Origin: CAVZBW01 sp963778465
Lineage (GTDB): Bacteria > Actinomycetota > Acidimicrobiia > Acidimicrobiales > RAAP-2
DNA: 64,000 nt
Assembly: GCA_963778465.1 (NCBI GenBank)
Contig: CAVZUK010000005.1
Location: 26,459 to 90,458, forward strand
Direction: 5' to 3'
This document shows, piece by piece, positions 33,177 to 42,043 of this stretch. Every line of letters starts with the position of its first letter. Position 1 is the stretch's first letter. The notes under the pieces were generated by a model. The model did no database searches. It was not told the DNA's origin and saw nothing but the letters and a program-made list of their open reading frames with translations. The position numbers and the translations under genes were made by a program.

Positions 33177-34388
33177 TCAGCCGCCGAGCCCACGGAGGGT
33201 GACCGTGACCCGGGTCCCGGCTCCCTCCTCGGAGTCGATGCGGATGGTGCCGCGATGGCCCTCGACGATCGCCCGGACGACCGAGAGCCCGATTCCGCTG
33301 CCGGCCACCGAGGCGGTCCGGGCGTTCGATCCCCGGTAGAAGCGGTCGAGCACGAGCCGCAGCTCTTCGTCGGGGACCCCGATGCCGGTGTCGTTGCACT
33401 GGATGCGCCATCCGGAGTCCACGGGTGAGACTCGCAGATCGACGCGGCCGCCCGACGGGGTGAACTTGATCGCGTTGGAGAGGAGGTTGTCGACCACCTG
33501 GGCGATGCGATCCTCGTCGCCCATGAGCTCGGGACCGCGCCGGATCGACGTGTGCAGGTCGACCTTCTTGGACGCGGCGGTCCGGCGGGCGCGGTCGACG
33601 GAGCGCCGTGCGACGGTCGCCACGTCGACCGGTGCGGACTTGAGGCGGAGGCCGCCGGGACCGACCTCGCTCAGGAACTCGAGGTCCCCCGTCAGCCGGA
33701 CCAACCGACGCACCGCGTCGTTGATCGTGGCGAGGTACTCCTGCACGACCGAGCTGGGGCGCTCGTCGCTCGTGACGATCTCTTCGGTCATCAGCTCGCA
33801 AAATCCCGAGATCGTCGTGAGCGGGGTGCGGAGCTCGTGGGCCAAGGCGGCCATGAGCTCCTCGCGATGCGCGGCGTTGATGGCCAGCTCGTCGGCCCGT
33901 CCGCGGAGCTCTTCGAGGAGCCGGTCGCGTTCTTCCATCCAGTCGTGACGCTCGGTCACGTCATGGGCGTAGACCACGATGCCCCCGATGTCGGGGTCGT
34001 CGAGGAGGGACTCGGCGAACGCCTCCATGTAGTGGAAGCGACCCTCCGTCGTGCGGATCCGGAACTCGAGCGGCTGGTCGCGACCCACCCGCCCGGCCAG
34101 CAGGTCTTCGAAGGAGGCGCGGGCCCGCCCGACCTCGTCGGGATGGATCACCGAGAGGGCGTCCTCTCCGGCCTCGAGCCCGACGTGGGCGCCAAAGACG
34201 CTCAGAGCCCCTCCGGCAGACCATCGGAGAGCACCGTCAGCTTCGAGGACGGTGATGATCGTGTCGGCGCGTTCGAGCAGGCGCTCCAGGACCGAGTAGG
34301 CCATGACGGCAGAGTGGTCGGGGGTGTCGGCCGGGCCGGCGTCGGCCCGCTGACGCAAGCCGCGGGTCGAATCGTGTGCCATCGCCAT
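33177..34388 (-). CDS. Cytosolic PAS-domain histidine kinase
   Basis: The product has 403 residues with no membrane helix. A PAS/PAC domain at ~30-150 (ADTIITVLEADGALRWSAGG, RFHYMEAFAESLLDDPDIGG) is followed by a short coiled coil, HisKA with AALAHELRTPLTTISGFCEL, and HATPase_c (DNLLSNAIKFTPSGG, CNDTGIGVPDEELR, GSGIGLSVVRAIVEGHRG). No response regulator adjoins it, so it is an orphan kinase. It could sense redox or a small ligand through PAS. Its start lies about 100 bases from the IS607 element's left flank. Confidence 0.92.
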   Translation of the reverse strand: MAMAHDSTRGLRQRADAGPADTPDHSAVMAYSVLERLLERADTIITVLEADGALRWSAGGALSVFGAHVGLEAGEDALSVIHPDEVGRARASFEDLLAGRVGRDQPLEFRIRTTEGRFHYMEAFAESLLDDPDIGGIVVYAHDVTERHDWMEERDRLLEELRGRADELAINAAHREELMAALAHELRTPLTTISGFCELMTEEIVTSDERPSSVVQEYLATINDAVRRLVRLTGDLEFLSEVGPGGLRLKSAPVDVATVARRSVDRARRTAASKKVDLHTSIRRGPELMGDEDRIAQVVDNLLSNAIKFTPSGGRVDLRVSPVDSGWRIQCNDTGIGVPDEELRLVLDRFYRGSNARTASVAGSGIGLSVVRAIVEGHRGTIRIDSEEGAGTRVTVTLRGLGG

Positions 34389-34530
34389 ACGTGAGCGCCC
34401 CTCGTGGACGGTTCACTTCTACCATCTCGGCGCGGTGTCCGCCGGATCACGGGGCCTCAGCCGAGGGGTTTGCAACTGCTCCCGTCCTAGTAGTCAGTAG
34501 TTGTCGTACGTACGTTCTAGATTTGAGGTT

Positions 34531-35138
34531 GTGAACCTGTCGGAGTGGGCGGACCGAGTCGGCGTATCGAAGTTCACCGCCTATCGGTGGTTCCGGGAGG
34601 GGACGTTACCGGTTCCTGCCCAGCGGCTCGGGCGTCTGATCCTGGTCGACGCGTCGACAGGGCATCGGGCTTTCGCTCGGCGGGTCGGACGGTGCTCTAC
34701 GGGCGGGTCTCGTCTCACGATCAAGTCGCCGATCTCGATCGCCAAGTCGCCCGATTGACCACGTGGGCGACCGAGAACGATCACTCGGTGGATGAGGTGG
34801 TGCGAGAAGTGGGCTCGGGGATGAACGGCAAGCGGCGCAAGCTGGCGCGGCTGCTGGCCGACCCCACCGCCACCCACATCGTGGTCGAACACCGAGATCG
34901 CCTGGCCCGTTTCGACATCGAACACCTCGAGGCCGCCCTCTCCGCCCAGGCCCGGCGGATCGTCGTGGTCGAAGGGGGCGAAGTCGACGATGACCTCGTT
35001 CGAGACGTGACCGAGGCACTCACCTCGTTCTGCGCCCGGCTCTATGGGCGCCGAGGCGCCCGCAACCGCGCCGAGAAGGCCCTGCGGTGTGCCAAGCACG
35101 ATGTCGGGCCCGCCGCTCTCGGTGGCGGCGAGCGATGA
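34531..35138 (+). pseudogene. tnpA: IS607 TnpA serine recombinase, one frameshift
   Basis: The first frame from GTG 34531 encodes the helix-turn-helix NLSEWADRVGVSKFTAYRWF with the following wing GTLPVPAQRLGRLILVD. Near 34680 the signal moves to a second frame starting RTVLYGRVSSHDQVADLDRQ, with the catalytic Ser in RVSS. EHRDRLARFDIEHLEAALSA follows, and the frame ends at 35138. Joined length is about 202 residues, normal for IS607 TnpA. As written the recombinase would be dead, leaving TnpB intact. The TGA stop overlaps the tnpB ATG. Confidence 0.8.
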
Positions 35139-36745
35139 TCCTGGAGATGCGCACCGCCACCGAGGCGGTAAAAGTGGCCGAGCTCACCGGGGGCGAGCAG
35201 CTCCCGGTGGCGAGCGATCCCTCGAAGGGCTCCCGGCGGGTCGTGGTCGAGGACCTCGAGCAGCGCCGCTCGACCATCGAGTCGGTCTCGGTCCTGTTTC
35301 GCTGCTTCGAAGAGGTCGACGGCGAGCTCGTCGAGCGCCCCTCGGGCTGGCGGGTGACCGGCGCCACCTTCGAGATCGAGTGGCCGCCCGAGCCCGAACG
35401 CGCCGCCCTCGTTCGCTCCCACTTCGGTGCCCGTCGCTTCGCCTACAACTGGGCCCTGGCCCAGGTGAAGGCTGACCTCGAGGCCAAGAAGGCCGACCCC
35501 AGTCACCAAAGCGTGCCCTGGACCCTCGCCGGGCTGCGCAAGGCCTGGAACGCCGAGAAGGACGATGTCGCCCCCTGGTGGTCGACCAACTCCAAGGAGG
35601 CCTACGCCAGCGGGATCCGGGACTGCGCCACCGCCCTGAAGAACTGGCAGGGCTTCTGCCAAGGCAGACGCCCGGGGCGAAAGGTTGGGTTCCCCCGCCT
35701 CAAGCCCCGGCGGCGGGACCGAGCTCGGGTCACCTTCACGACCGGAGCCCTGCGTCTTGAGCCCGACCGTCGGCACCTCACCCTGCCGGTGATCGGGACG
35801 CTACGGACCAAGGAGAACACCCGACGGGTGCAACGCCATCTGAAGAACGGCAATGCCCGTCTCCTCAATATGACCCTCTCGGAGCGCTGGGGCCGGCTGT
35901 TCGTCTCGGTCAGCTACGCCGTGCGGTCTCACCAGCCCGGTGAAACGCACAAGGTCACCCGCTGCGGTATCGACCTCGGCCTGCGCAACCTGGCCACCGT
36001 TGTCGACACCGACGGCAACCTCGTCGAAGTGCAGAACCCCGCCCCGCTTCGCGCCGCGCTCGCCGAGCGCCGCCGCATCGGGCGACAGATGTCCCGCCGG
36101 ATCCCCGGCTCACTCGGGCACCGGAGAGCGAAAGCCAAGCTCGCCGCGCTGGACCGACGGGCCGTGCACCTCCGGCGGGAACAGTGGCACCAGCTCTCCC
36201 GTCAGCTGGTGTCCACCTATCGCGAGATCGTGGTCGAGGACCTCGATCTCGCGGCCATGAAGCAGAGCATGGGGAGAAGAGCCTTCCGGCGGAGCGTCTC
36301 CGACGCCTCCTTGGGGATGCTGCGCCCTTTGCTCGTCTACAAGGCCGAGCGGCACGGCACGGTGCTCACCGTGGCCGACCGTTTCTACCCGAGCAGCCAG
36401 CTTCACCACGGCTGCGGTTGTCGCCTCGTCCATCGGCGCAAACTGGACAAGCTGCTCTCTTGTGCCCAGACCGGCGAGCTCGTCGACCGTGACGTGAACG
36501 CCGCAGAGAACCTCCGCGACTGGCCGGGTCACGCCAGTCCCGGCTCAGTTGGAGCCGGCGCCCCCGTCGCCAGCCGTTCCGGCAGTGGTGCCGGAGACGC
36601 GGGTTTCGACCTCGAGATCACTCGGGGCCGAAAGAGGCCGTGTAAGACCGGGGCTCCTTTGGGCCGGGCCATGGCCAGCGAGGCGAGAACCGACGTCGGT
36701 TCCTGCGGGAGCCGACCGAGGAACCCCGAGAGGGGTGCCGCTTGA
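35135..36745 (+). CDS. tnpB: IS607-type TnpB RNA-guided nuclease
   Basis: The product has 536 residues. The WED/REC-like part begins WRVTGATFEIEWPPEPERAA; some 85 residues precede it. RuvC residues are Asp in CGIDLGLRNLATVVD, Glu in IVVEDLDLAAMKQSM and Asp in GELVDRDVNAAENL. The zinc-ribbon segment reads SSQLHHGCGCRLVHRRKLDK and LLSCAQTGELVD, so two of the four usual Cys are replaced. I recall the same change in other actinobacterial IS607 TnpBs. TnpB proteins cut DNA at the donor joint using an omega RNA from the element's right end. The last 60 residues are Gly/Arg-rich and overlap possible omega-RNA hairpins. Confidence 0.9.
   Translation: MILEMRTATEAVKVAELTGGEQLPVASDPSKGSRRVVVEDLEQRRSTIESVSVLFRCFEEVDGELVERPSGWRVTGATFEIEWPPEPERAALVRSHFGARRFAYNWALAQVKADLEAKKADPSHQSVPWTLAGLRKAWNAEKDDVAPWWSTNSKEAYASGIRDCATALKNWQGFCQGRRPGRKVGFPRLKPRRRDRARVTFTTGALRLEPDRRHLTLPVIGTLRTKENTRRVQRHLKNGNARLLNMTLSERWGRLFVSVSYAVRSHQPGETHKVTRCGIDLGLRNLATVVDTDGNLVEVQNPAPLRAALAERRRIGRQMSRRIPGSLGHRRAKAKLAALDRRAVHLRREQWHQLSRQLVSTYREIVVEDLDLAAMKQSMGRRAFRRSVSDASLGMLRPLLVYKAERHGTVLTVADRFYPSSQLHHGCGCRLVHRRKLDKLLSCAQTGELVDRDVNAAENLRDWPGHASPGSVGAGAPVASRSGSGAGDAGFDLEITRGRKRPCKTGAPLGRAMASEARTDVGSCGSRPRNPERGAA
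36687..36735 (+). ncRNA. Candidate omega-RNA 3' scaffold hairpins
   Basis: A perfect 16-base palindrome GAACCGACGTCGGTTC spans 36687-36702. A competing stem pairs GGTTCC (36698-36703) with GGAACC (36720-36725). A CCCC-GAGA-GGGG hairpin with a GNRA-type loop lies at 36724-36735. All lie at the very 3' end of tnpB, where omega RNAs of these elements are encoded. Boundaries and the guide start are not determinable here. Confidence 0.45.
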
Positions 36746-36881
36746 CGATGCAACTTCTGCACACTCAGCGGCAACGGTCCGATACGGGAGTACTACCTGG
36801 TGAGCCCGTTCGACACCGAGGACGAGTCGAGGCACCGCACCGAGGTCTGCTGGCCCGTCTTCCGGACGAGCGCAGGGTGAG

Positions 36882-37706
36882 TCAGGAGACGCTGCGGTGG
36901 TACAGGACGAGGGAGATGGTGAAGAAGACGGCAAAGATCCCGGCAGACCAGGCGAGGGACTGCCAGACCCAGTGCGCCGCCGGCACACCCTCGAAGAGGG
37001 CGCGGATGGCGGCGACCGTCACGCTGATGGGCTGATTGCGGGCGAACGGCTGGAGCCAGCCCGGCATCGTGTCGATGGGCACGATGGCGTTGCTGGCGAA
37101 CACGAGGATGAAGAAGGGCAGGATGCCCGCCACCTGCGCCGTCTCGGGATCCTTGGTGGCGAGGCCGATGGCCGCGTAGAGCCACGAGAAGGCGTAGCCG
37201 AAGACGAGGACGAGCAGCAGCCCCGCGAGGATGGCGGGGACGCTCCCGTGGAAGCGGAATCCGACGGCGAGACCCAGCCCGATCATGATGACGAGCGAGA
37301 GCACGCTGCGGCAGAGGTCGGCCAGCGTGCGGCCGGCGAGCACGGCGGAGCGGGACATCGGCAGGCTCCGAAACCGGTCGATGATGCCGCTCTTCAGGTC
37401 CTCGGCGAGGCTGATGGAGGTGGTCATGCCGCCGATGAGGACCGCCTCGAGAAAGATGGCCGGCACGACGTAGTCGACGTAGCTGACGCCCGGGATGTTG
37501 ATGGCCCCGCCCAGCACGTACCGGAAGAGGATCAGCAGCAGGGCCGGCTGGATCGCGCCGATCAAGAGCATCTGGGGCGTCCGAAGGATGCGCAGGAGGT
37601 TCCGCTTGGTCACTCCGAGGGTGTCGCGCAGCGCCAGCCGGGGCGTGAGCCGGCGGGCTCGGGGCACCAGCCGGGCCGCTTCCACCGTGTCGCCCACGGC
37701 GCTCAC
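36882..37706 (-). CDS. ABC-2 type transporter permease (DrrB-like)
   Basis: The product has 274 residues with six hydrophobic helices. ABC-2 family features are TKRNLLRILRTPQMLLIGAI at the first helix, LPMSRSAVLAGRTLADLCRS in the central loop (the usual RxxPxSRxxxLxGR) and NAIVPIDTMPGWLQPFARNQ near the end. Together with the ATPase whose stop overlaps its start by 4 bases, it forms a DrrAB-style exporter, usually for lipophilic drugs or lipids. A divergent TetR gene suggests inducible efflux. Confidence 0.9.
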   Translation of the reverse strand: MSAVGDTVEAARLVPRARRLTPRLALRDTLGVTKRNLLRILRTPQMLLIGAIQPALLLILFRYVLGGAINIPGVSYVDYVVPAIFLEAVLIGGMTTSISLAEDLKSGIIDRFRSLPMSRSAVLAGRTLADLCRSVLSLVIMIGLGLAVGFRFHGSVPAILAGLLLVLVFGYAFSWLYAAIGLATKDPETAQVAGILPFFILVFASNAIVPIDTMPGWLQPFARNQPISVTVAAIRALFEGVPAAHWVWQSLAWSAGIFAVFFTISLVLYHRSVS

Positions 37707-38701
37707 GACCCCTCGCTCCGAGGTCCCGCCTCGGGCGGATCGGGAGCCGCCTCGCCGGCGTCGCCGGTCGTCATGGCGGGGGCGCCCGTCAGGGCGAGGA
37801 AGACGTCGTCGAGCGAGGGTCGCCGGATCCCGAGGTCGTCCAGCGCGATGTGCTCCTCCTGCAGCCGGCGCCCGGCCGCAAGCAGCAGGTCCGTGCCGCC
37901 TGCGATCGGGACGTGGACGGTCTGCTGCTCGGCGTCGGTGTTGGGCCGGCCGCCGCCGTACTCGGCCAGGACCGAAGCGGCGCGTTCGAGGTCCTCGGCC
38001 CGGGCGACGCGAGCCTCGAGCATGCTCCCGCCCGTCTGGTCCTTGAGCTCCTGCGCCGTGCCCCTGGCGATGACGCGTCCGGTGTCGATCACGACGATCT
38101 CCTGGGCGAGGTGCTCGGCCTCCTCCATGTACTGGGTGGTGAGGAGGACCGTCGTGCCGGCGGAGACCAGCTCCTCGACGAAGCGCCAGACCTCGTTGCG
38201 CGTGCGGGGGTCGAGCCCCGTGGTGGGCTCGTCCAGGAAGAGGACGGGGGGGCGTGCGACGAGGCTCGCGCCGATGTCGAGTCGCCTGCGCATGCCACCC
38301 GAGTAGGTCTTGACCAGCCGGTCGCCGGCCTCGGTGAGCGAGAAGCGCTCGAGCACGTCGGCGGCGCGCCGTCGGTACTCGGCGCGCTCCAGGTGGTACC
38401 AGAGCCCGACGAGCTCGAGGTTCTCCCGGCCGGTGAGGAGCTCGTCGACCGCCGCGTACTGACCCGCGAGCCCGATGACGGAGCGCAGGGCGCCGGCGTC
38501 CTGGACGACGTCGTAGCCGGCGACCCTGGCACGACCCGAGTCGGGCCGCAGCAGGGTCGTGAGGACCCGCACCAGGGTGGTCTTGCCGGCTCCGTTGGGA
38601 CCGAGGAGACCGAGCACACGGCCACGTTCCGCCGTGACCTCGACGTCGGCGAGCGCCACGGTCGTCCCGAACCGCTTCGACACCCCCTCGACCTCGATCA
38701 T
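37703..38701 (-). CDS. ABC transporter ATPase (DrrA-like)
   Basis: The product has 332 residues from ATG 38701; GTG 38713 four codons upstream is an alternative. Walker A is LLGPNGAGKTTLVRVL near 33-48, the Q-loop IGLAGQYAAVDELLTGREN is of the DrrA kind, the signature is YSGGMRRRLDIGASL, Walker B is VLFLDEPTTGLDP and the H-loop is LLTTQYMEEAEHL (Gln-Tyr in place of His, as is usual in DrrA). The C-terminal DrrA extension includes LGIRRPSLDDVFLALTG. It powers the permease downstream and is probably repressed by the divergent TetR. Confidence 0.93.
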   Translation of the reverse strand: MIEVEGVSKRFGTTVALADVEVTAERGRVLGLLGPNGAGKTTLVRVLTTLLRPDSGRARVAGYDVVQDAGALRSVIGLAGQYAAVDELLTGRENLELVGLWYHLERAEYRRRAADVLERFSLTEAGDRLVKTYSGGMRRRLDIGASLVARPPVLFLDEPTTGLDPRTRNEVWRFVEELVSAGTTVLLTTQYMEEAEHLAQEIVVIDTGRVIARGTAQELKDQTGGSMLEARVARAEDLERAASVLAEYGGGRPNTDAEQQTVHVPIAGGTDLLLAAGRRLQEEHIALDDLGIRRPSLDDVFLALTGAPAMTTGDAGEAAPDPPEAGPRSEGS

Positions 38702-38750
38702 GGGGTCGGCCACGCCGCTACGATACAATACGGAACGGTGACGTACTAAA
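38702..38750. promoter_or_regulatory. Divergent promoter region between exporter and TetR genes
   Basis: Only 49 bases separate the two start codons. The stretch is AT-richer than its surroundings and includes TACAAT at 38724-38729 (a fair -10 for the TetR direction), TACG/CGTA half-sites nine bases apart and a very short TetR leader (CGTACTAAA before ATG). One TetR dimer could shut both promoters. Confidence 0.45.
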
Positions 38751-39431
38751 ATGACGGCCGAGCAAAGCGCAGGACCGGTAAACGGCTCGCGCGGGTGTGG
38801 GACCGCGCACGGTCGGGTCCGTACCCCCGGCCGGCCGCTCGACGCCACGCTCGACGCCGCCATCATGGCGGCGGCGCTCGAGGGCCTCTCCGAGCTCGGT
38901 TACGACCGGCTCAGCATGGAGGAGATCGCGGCCCGGGCGCACGCCGGCAAGGGGGCCCTCTACCGGCGTTGGCCCTCCAAGGCCGCGCTCGTCGTCGACG
39001 CCGTGGTCGCCTGGCGCGAGGCGTTGGCTCCGACCACCGTTGCCGACACCGGCTCGCTCGACGGCGACCTCGATGCCCTGGTGGCGGTGGTCCCCGATCT
39101 GGACGACGGGGTGCGGCGACAGATGGGGGTCGTGGTCGGTCTGCTCACCGCAGCCGGCCGCGATCCGGAGCTGCGGGCGGCCCTGTCCACGACTGCGCTC
39201 GACCGGCCGCGCCAGATGATCCGGTCCGTGCTCGATCGCGCCGTGGCACGGGGGGAGATCCCGGCGGAGCGGGACCTCGAGCTGGTCCCCGACGTGGTGA
39301 TCGGGCTCGTGCAGGTCCGGGTGACGCTGCAGGGCGAGTTTCCCGATCGGGCCTTCTTCCGCCGGGTCGTGGACGACGTCCTGCGTCCCCTGCTCGGCGC
39401 GTCCCGCCCGGCGCCGCGTCGAAGAACCTGA
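38751..39431 (+). CDS. TetR-family regulator of the ABC exporter
   Basis: The product has 226 residues. A helix-turn-helix in LSMEEIAARAHAGKGALYRR (about 56-75) is preceded by the N-terminal helix DAAIMAALEGLSELGYDR-type segment. The C-terminal ligand domain has the TetR_C arrangement RQMIRSVLDRAVARGEIPAE. The extra 30 N-terminal residues are Gly/Arg-rich. Its divergent position, 49 bases from the DrrA-like gene, is the typical layout of an efflux repressor. The ligand is unknown. Confidence 0.9.
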   Translation: MTAEQSAGPVNGSRGCGTAHGRVRTPGRPLDATLDAAIMAAALEGLSELGYDRLSMEEIAARAHAGKGALYRRWPSKAALVVDAVVAWREALAPTTVADTGSLDGDLDALVAVVPDLDDGVRRQMGVVVGLLTAAGRDPELRAALSTTALDRPRQMIRSVLDRAVARGEIPAERDLELVPDVVIGLVQVRVTLQGEFPDRAFFRRVVDDVLRPLLGASRPAPRRRT

Positions 39432-39518
39432 GCCCGCGCGTCGATCCGCGCCGCCGCCGTACGTCGGATTAGATGAGGCGCGTCGGAGAGACGCGCAAGA
39501 CGCGGAAGGAGCCGGACG

Positions 39519-39866
39519 ATGGGGCAATACCTGGTGCTGATCTACGAAGAGGAGACCGGGTGGGAGGAGGCCAACCCGGAGAAGACCGGCGAGATGATGG
39601 CCGAGCACCAGCGGTTCGGCGAGCGGCACCAGGCGTCGATCCGCGGCGGCAACGCCTTGATGCCGACGGCCACGGCGACGTCGATCCGCCGGGACGAGGG
39701 TGGCGCGCCGGTCGTGACCGACGGGCCGTTCATCGAGACCAAGGAGGCCCTCGGCGGCTTCTATCTCGTCGAGGCCGGTGACCTCGACGAGGCGTTGGCC
39801 ATCGCCCGAGAGGTACCCGCGCCCTTCGGGGGGGTCGAGGTGCGCCCGGTGCGCGTCTTCGATTGA
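39519..39866 (+). CDS. YCII-related (DGPF) protein
   Basis: The product has 115 residues. It shows QYLVLIYEEETGWEEANPEK, then the family hallmark VTDGPFIETKEALGGFYLVE and the C-terminal GGVEVRPVRVF. DGPF proteins are nearly always encoded next to ECF42-type sigma factors, as here, where the stop overlaps the sigma start (TTGA). The fold is a ferredoxin-like barrel. Its proposed role in modulating the sigma factor is not proven. Confidence 0.88.
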   Translation: MGQYLVLIYEEETGWEEANPEKTGEMMAEHQRFGERHQASIRGGNALMPTATATSIRRDEGGAPVVTDGPFIETKEALGGFYLVEAGDLDEALAIAREVPAPFGGVEVRPVRVFD

Positions 39867-41119
39867 ACGCCGCGGCGGAGAGCCATGCGGCGGTCGTCGC
39901 CGCAGTGGCCGACGCGCACCGGCGTGAGTGGGCATTCGTGCTCGCCGCGACCGTGCGCGTCGCCGCGGACCTGGATCTCGCCGAGGAGTGCGTGCAGGGT
40001 GCCTACGCCAAGGCGCTCACCGCCTGGGAGGCCTCCGGCATTCCGGACCGACCGGGCGCTTGGCTGACGACGACCGCTCGGAACCTCGCCATCGATGCGG
40101 CCCGCCGGGAGGCCACGCTGCGCCGATCGTTGCCGTTGCTGGTCGAGGACCCCGTCGAACCATCGATCGAGCCCGCGGGCTCCCGCGAGATACCCGACGA
40201 CCGGCTCCGGCTCATCTGCACGTGCTGCCATCCCGCCCTGGGAGTTCCGGCCAAGGTCGCCCTGACGCTGCGCCTGGTGTGCGGCCTGAGCACGGTGGAG
40301 GTGGCTCGCGCGTTCCTCGTCAACGAGACCACGATGGCGGCGCGCATCACCCGGGCCAAGAAGAAGATCGCCCAGGCCCGCATCCCTTACCGGGCCCCAC
40401 CGGCCTCGGAGCTCCCGGAGCGGATCGCGGCGGTGCTCCAGGTGGTGCACCTGGTCTTCACCACCGGCCACACCGCGCCGGCCGGGGGAGATCTCGTCCG
40501 CTACGACCTGGTGGAACGGGCGGCGCACCTGGCCCGCATGTTGCGCGTGCTCTTGCCGGGGAATCCCGACGTGGCGGGCCTGCTCGCTCTCATCCTCCTG
40601 AGCGACGCCCGCCGGGAGACCCGCCAGGCCTCCGACGGCAGCCTGGTCCTGCTCGCGGACCAGGACCGTTCCGGCTGGAACCGTACGGCGATCGAGGAGG
40701 GCGTGGCACTTGTCCGAGAGGCGCTGCGCGCCCGTCCACCCAGCCCCTACGCCCTCATGGCCGCGGTCGCCGCAGTGCACTCCGAGGCGCCGGCGTGGGA
40801 GGCCACGGACTGGGCGGAGATCGTGTCGCTGTACGACCTCTTGGTGCAGATCTGGCCCTCTCCCGTGGTCCGCCTCAACCGGGCGGTGGCCGTGGGATTC
40901 GCCGACGGGCCGGGAGCGGGCCTCGAGGCGCTCGAGCCGCTGGCCGAGGATCCCCAGCTGGCGACGTACCCGTACCTGGCGGCCGCCCGGGCCGACCTGT
41001 GGCGTCGCCGGGGGGACCGCGCCCGGGCCCTCCTGTTCTACGAGGAGGCCCTCGTGCTCACCGACAACGAGGTCGAGCGCGAGTTCCTGGCGCGCCGGAT
41101 CGCGGAGCTCGGGGCCTGA
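39863..41119 (+). CDS. ECF42-type RNA polymerase sigma factor
   Basis: The product has 418 residues from TTG 39863. An N-terminal sigma-2 region (RREWAFVLAATVRVAADLDL, PGAWLTTTARNLAIDAARRE) and sigma-4 (TCCHPALGVPAKVALTLRLV, FLVNETTMAARITRAKKKIA) are followed by a C-terminal extension of about 220 residues with TPR-like helices (ARADLWRRRGDRARALLFYE). ECF42 sigma factors carry this extension instead of relying on an anti-sigma factor. Target promoters cannot be inferred here. Confidence 0.9.
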   Translation: MNAAAESHAAVVAAVADAHRREWAFVLAATVRVAADLDLAEECVQGAYAKALTAWEASGIPDRPGAWLTTTARNLAIDAARREATLRRSLPLLVEDPVEPSIEPAGSREIPDDRLRLICTCCHPALGVPAKVALTLRLVCGLSTVEVARAFLVNETTMAARITRAKKKIAQARIPYRAPPASELPERIAAVLQVVHLVFTTGHTAPAGGDLVRYDLVERAAHLARMLRVLLPGNPDVAGLLALILLSDARRETRQASDGSLVLLADQDRSGWNRTAIEEGVALVREALRARPPSPYALMAAVAAVHSEAPAWEATDWAEIVSLYDLLVQIWPSPVVRLNRAVAVGFADGPGAGLEALEPLAEDPQLATYPYLAAARADLWRRRGDRARALLFYEEALVLTDNEVEREFLARRIAELGA

Positions 41120-41140
41120 GCCTGGCGGTGAGCGCCTGGC

Positions 41141-41155
41141 CGTAACACCGTGACA
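41141..41155. promoter_or_regulatory. Candidate TetR operator (site 1)
   Basis: CGTAACACCGTGACA lies 10 bases before the SDR start codon. It matches 13 of 15 positions of TGTAACACTGTGACA found between the TetR gene at 43355 and the decarboxylase-like gene at 44188. Both follow TGT-n-ACA-n-TGT-n-ACA. Confidence 0.5.
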
Positions 41156-41165
41156 GAATGGCCGG

Positions 41166-42041
41166 GTGATCACCGATCTGAAGGACAAGGTGGCCGTCGT
41201 CACCGGGGGTGCGTACGGGATCGGGCGGGGCATCGTCCGGGCGCTCCTCGAGGAGGGCGCTCGCGTCGTCGTCGCCGACATCGAGCAACCGGTGCTCGAG
41301 GGGGCCGTCGCGGAGCTGTCCCCACTGGGGGAGGTGACCGGACTCCGCACGGACGTCTCGGACGCCTCTTCGGTGGAGGCCCTCGCGGCTCAGGTCTTCG
41401 ACCGCTACGGGGCGTGCCACGTGCTGTGCAACAACGCCGGCGTGACATCCGGGGGCGGCGGGCGGCCGTGGGAGCAGGAGCCCAACGACTGGAAGTGGTG
41501 CTTCAGCGTCAACGTCTTCGGTGTCGCCAACGGGATCATGGCGTTCGTGCCGCGGATGATCGAGTCGGGCGAGCCGGGGGTCGTGGTCAACACCTCGTCC
41601 GGCGACGGCGGGATCGCACCGGTGCCGTACGCCTCGGTCTATGCGTCCAGCAAGGCGGCGGTCTCGTGCCTGACCGAGGCCCTGGCCCACCAGCTGCGCG
41701 ACGCCGGCACGCAGCTCGACGCGGCGATCTTCTACCCCTCGGGCGGCCTGCTCGACACCGGCCTGTGGACCGCACAGCGCAACCGCCCGGACTCGCTCGC
41801 CCGCCAACGCCCTCGCCCACCCGCTCCCGGCACGACCTTCGAGGAGTTCCGGGAGCAGCTGCGGGCGGCCGGTCGCAGCGCCGACGTCATGGACCTGGAC
41901 GAGCTGGGTCGCTTCGTGGTGGGCGGGATCAAGGCGGGCGCCTTCATCATCGGCCACGACCTGGACGAGGCGGGCGCCCTGCTGCACGCCCGTGCCGACG
42001 CCATCGCCAAGGGCGAGCTGCCTCCGCCGGCGGTGATCTGA
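41166..42041 (+). CDS. Short-chain dehydrogenase/reductase
   Basis: The product has 291 residues from GTG 41166. The Rossmann motif VAVVTGGAYGIGRGIVRALL lies near 10-29, Asp in VVVADIEQ suggests NAD(H), NNAGV follows, the catalytic Ser is in VVVNTSSGDGG, and Tyr-x3-Lys is in YASVYASSKAAV. The C-terminal extension (TTFEEFREQLRAAGR) is longer than in classical SDRs. It is the first gene of a putative operon with the amidohydrolase 2 bases downstream, headed by a candidate TetR operator. The substrate is unknown. Confidence 0.9.
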   Translation: MITDLKDKVAVVTGGAYGIGRGIVRALLEEGARVVVADIEQPVLEGAVAELSPLGEVTGLRTDVSDASSVEALAAQVFDRYGACHVLCNNAGVTSGGGGRPWEQEPNDWKWCFSVNVFGVANGIMAFVPRMIESGEPGVVVNTSSGDGGIAPVPYASVYASSKAAVSCLTEALAHQLRDAGTQLDAAIFYPSGGLLDTGLWTAQRNRPDSLARQRPRPPAPGTTFEEFREQLRAAGRSADVMDLDELGRFVVGGIKAGAFIIGHDLDEAGALLHARADAIAKGELPPPAVI

Positions 42042-42043
42042 CG

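Larger units (their letters stand above)
34487..36745 (+). mobile_element. IS607-family insertion sequence (approximate ends)
   Basis: The element encodes a MerR-type helix-turn-helix serine recombinase overlapping a TnpB gene, the defining IS607 pair. The left flank at 34487-34520 shows short direct repeats (AGTAGT twice) and the palindrome CGTACGTACG at 34505-34514, plausible recombinase sites. IS607 makes no target duplication, so the ends cannot be fixed from sequence alone. The right end lies between the tnpB stop and 36880. Confidence 0.75.
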
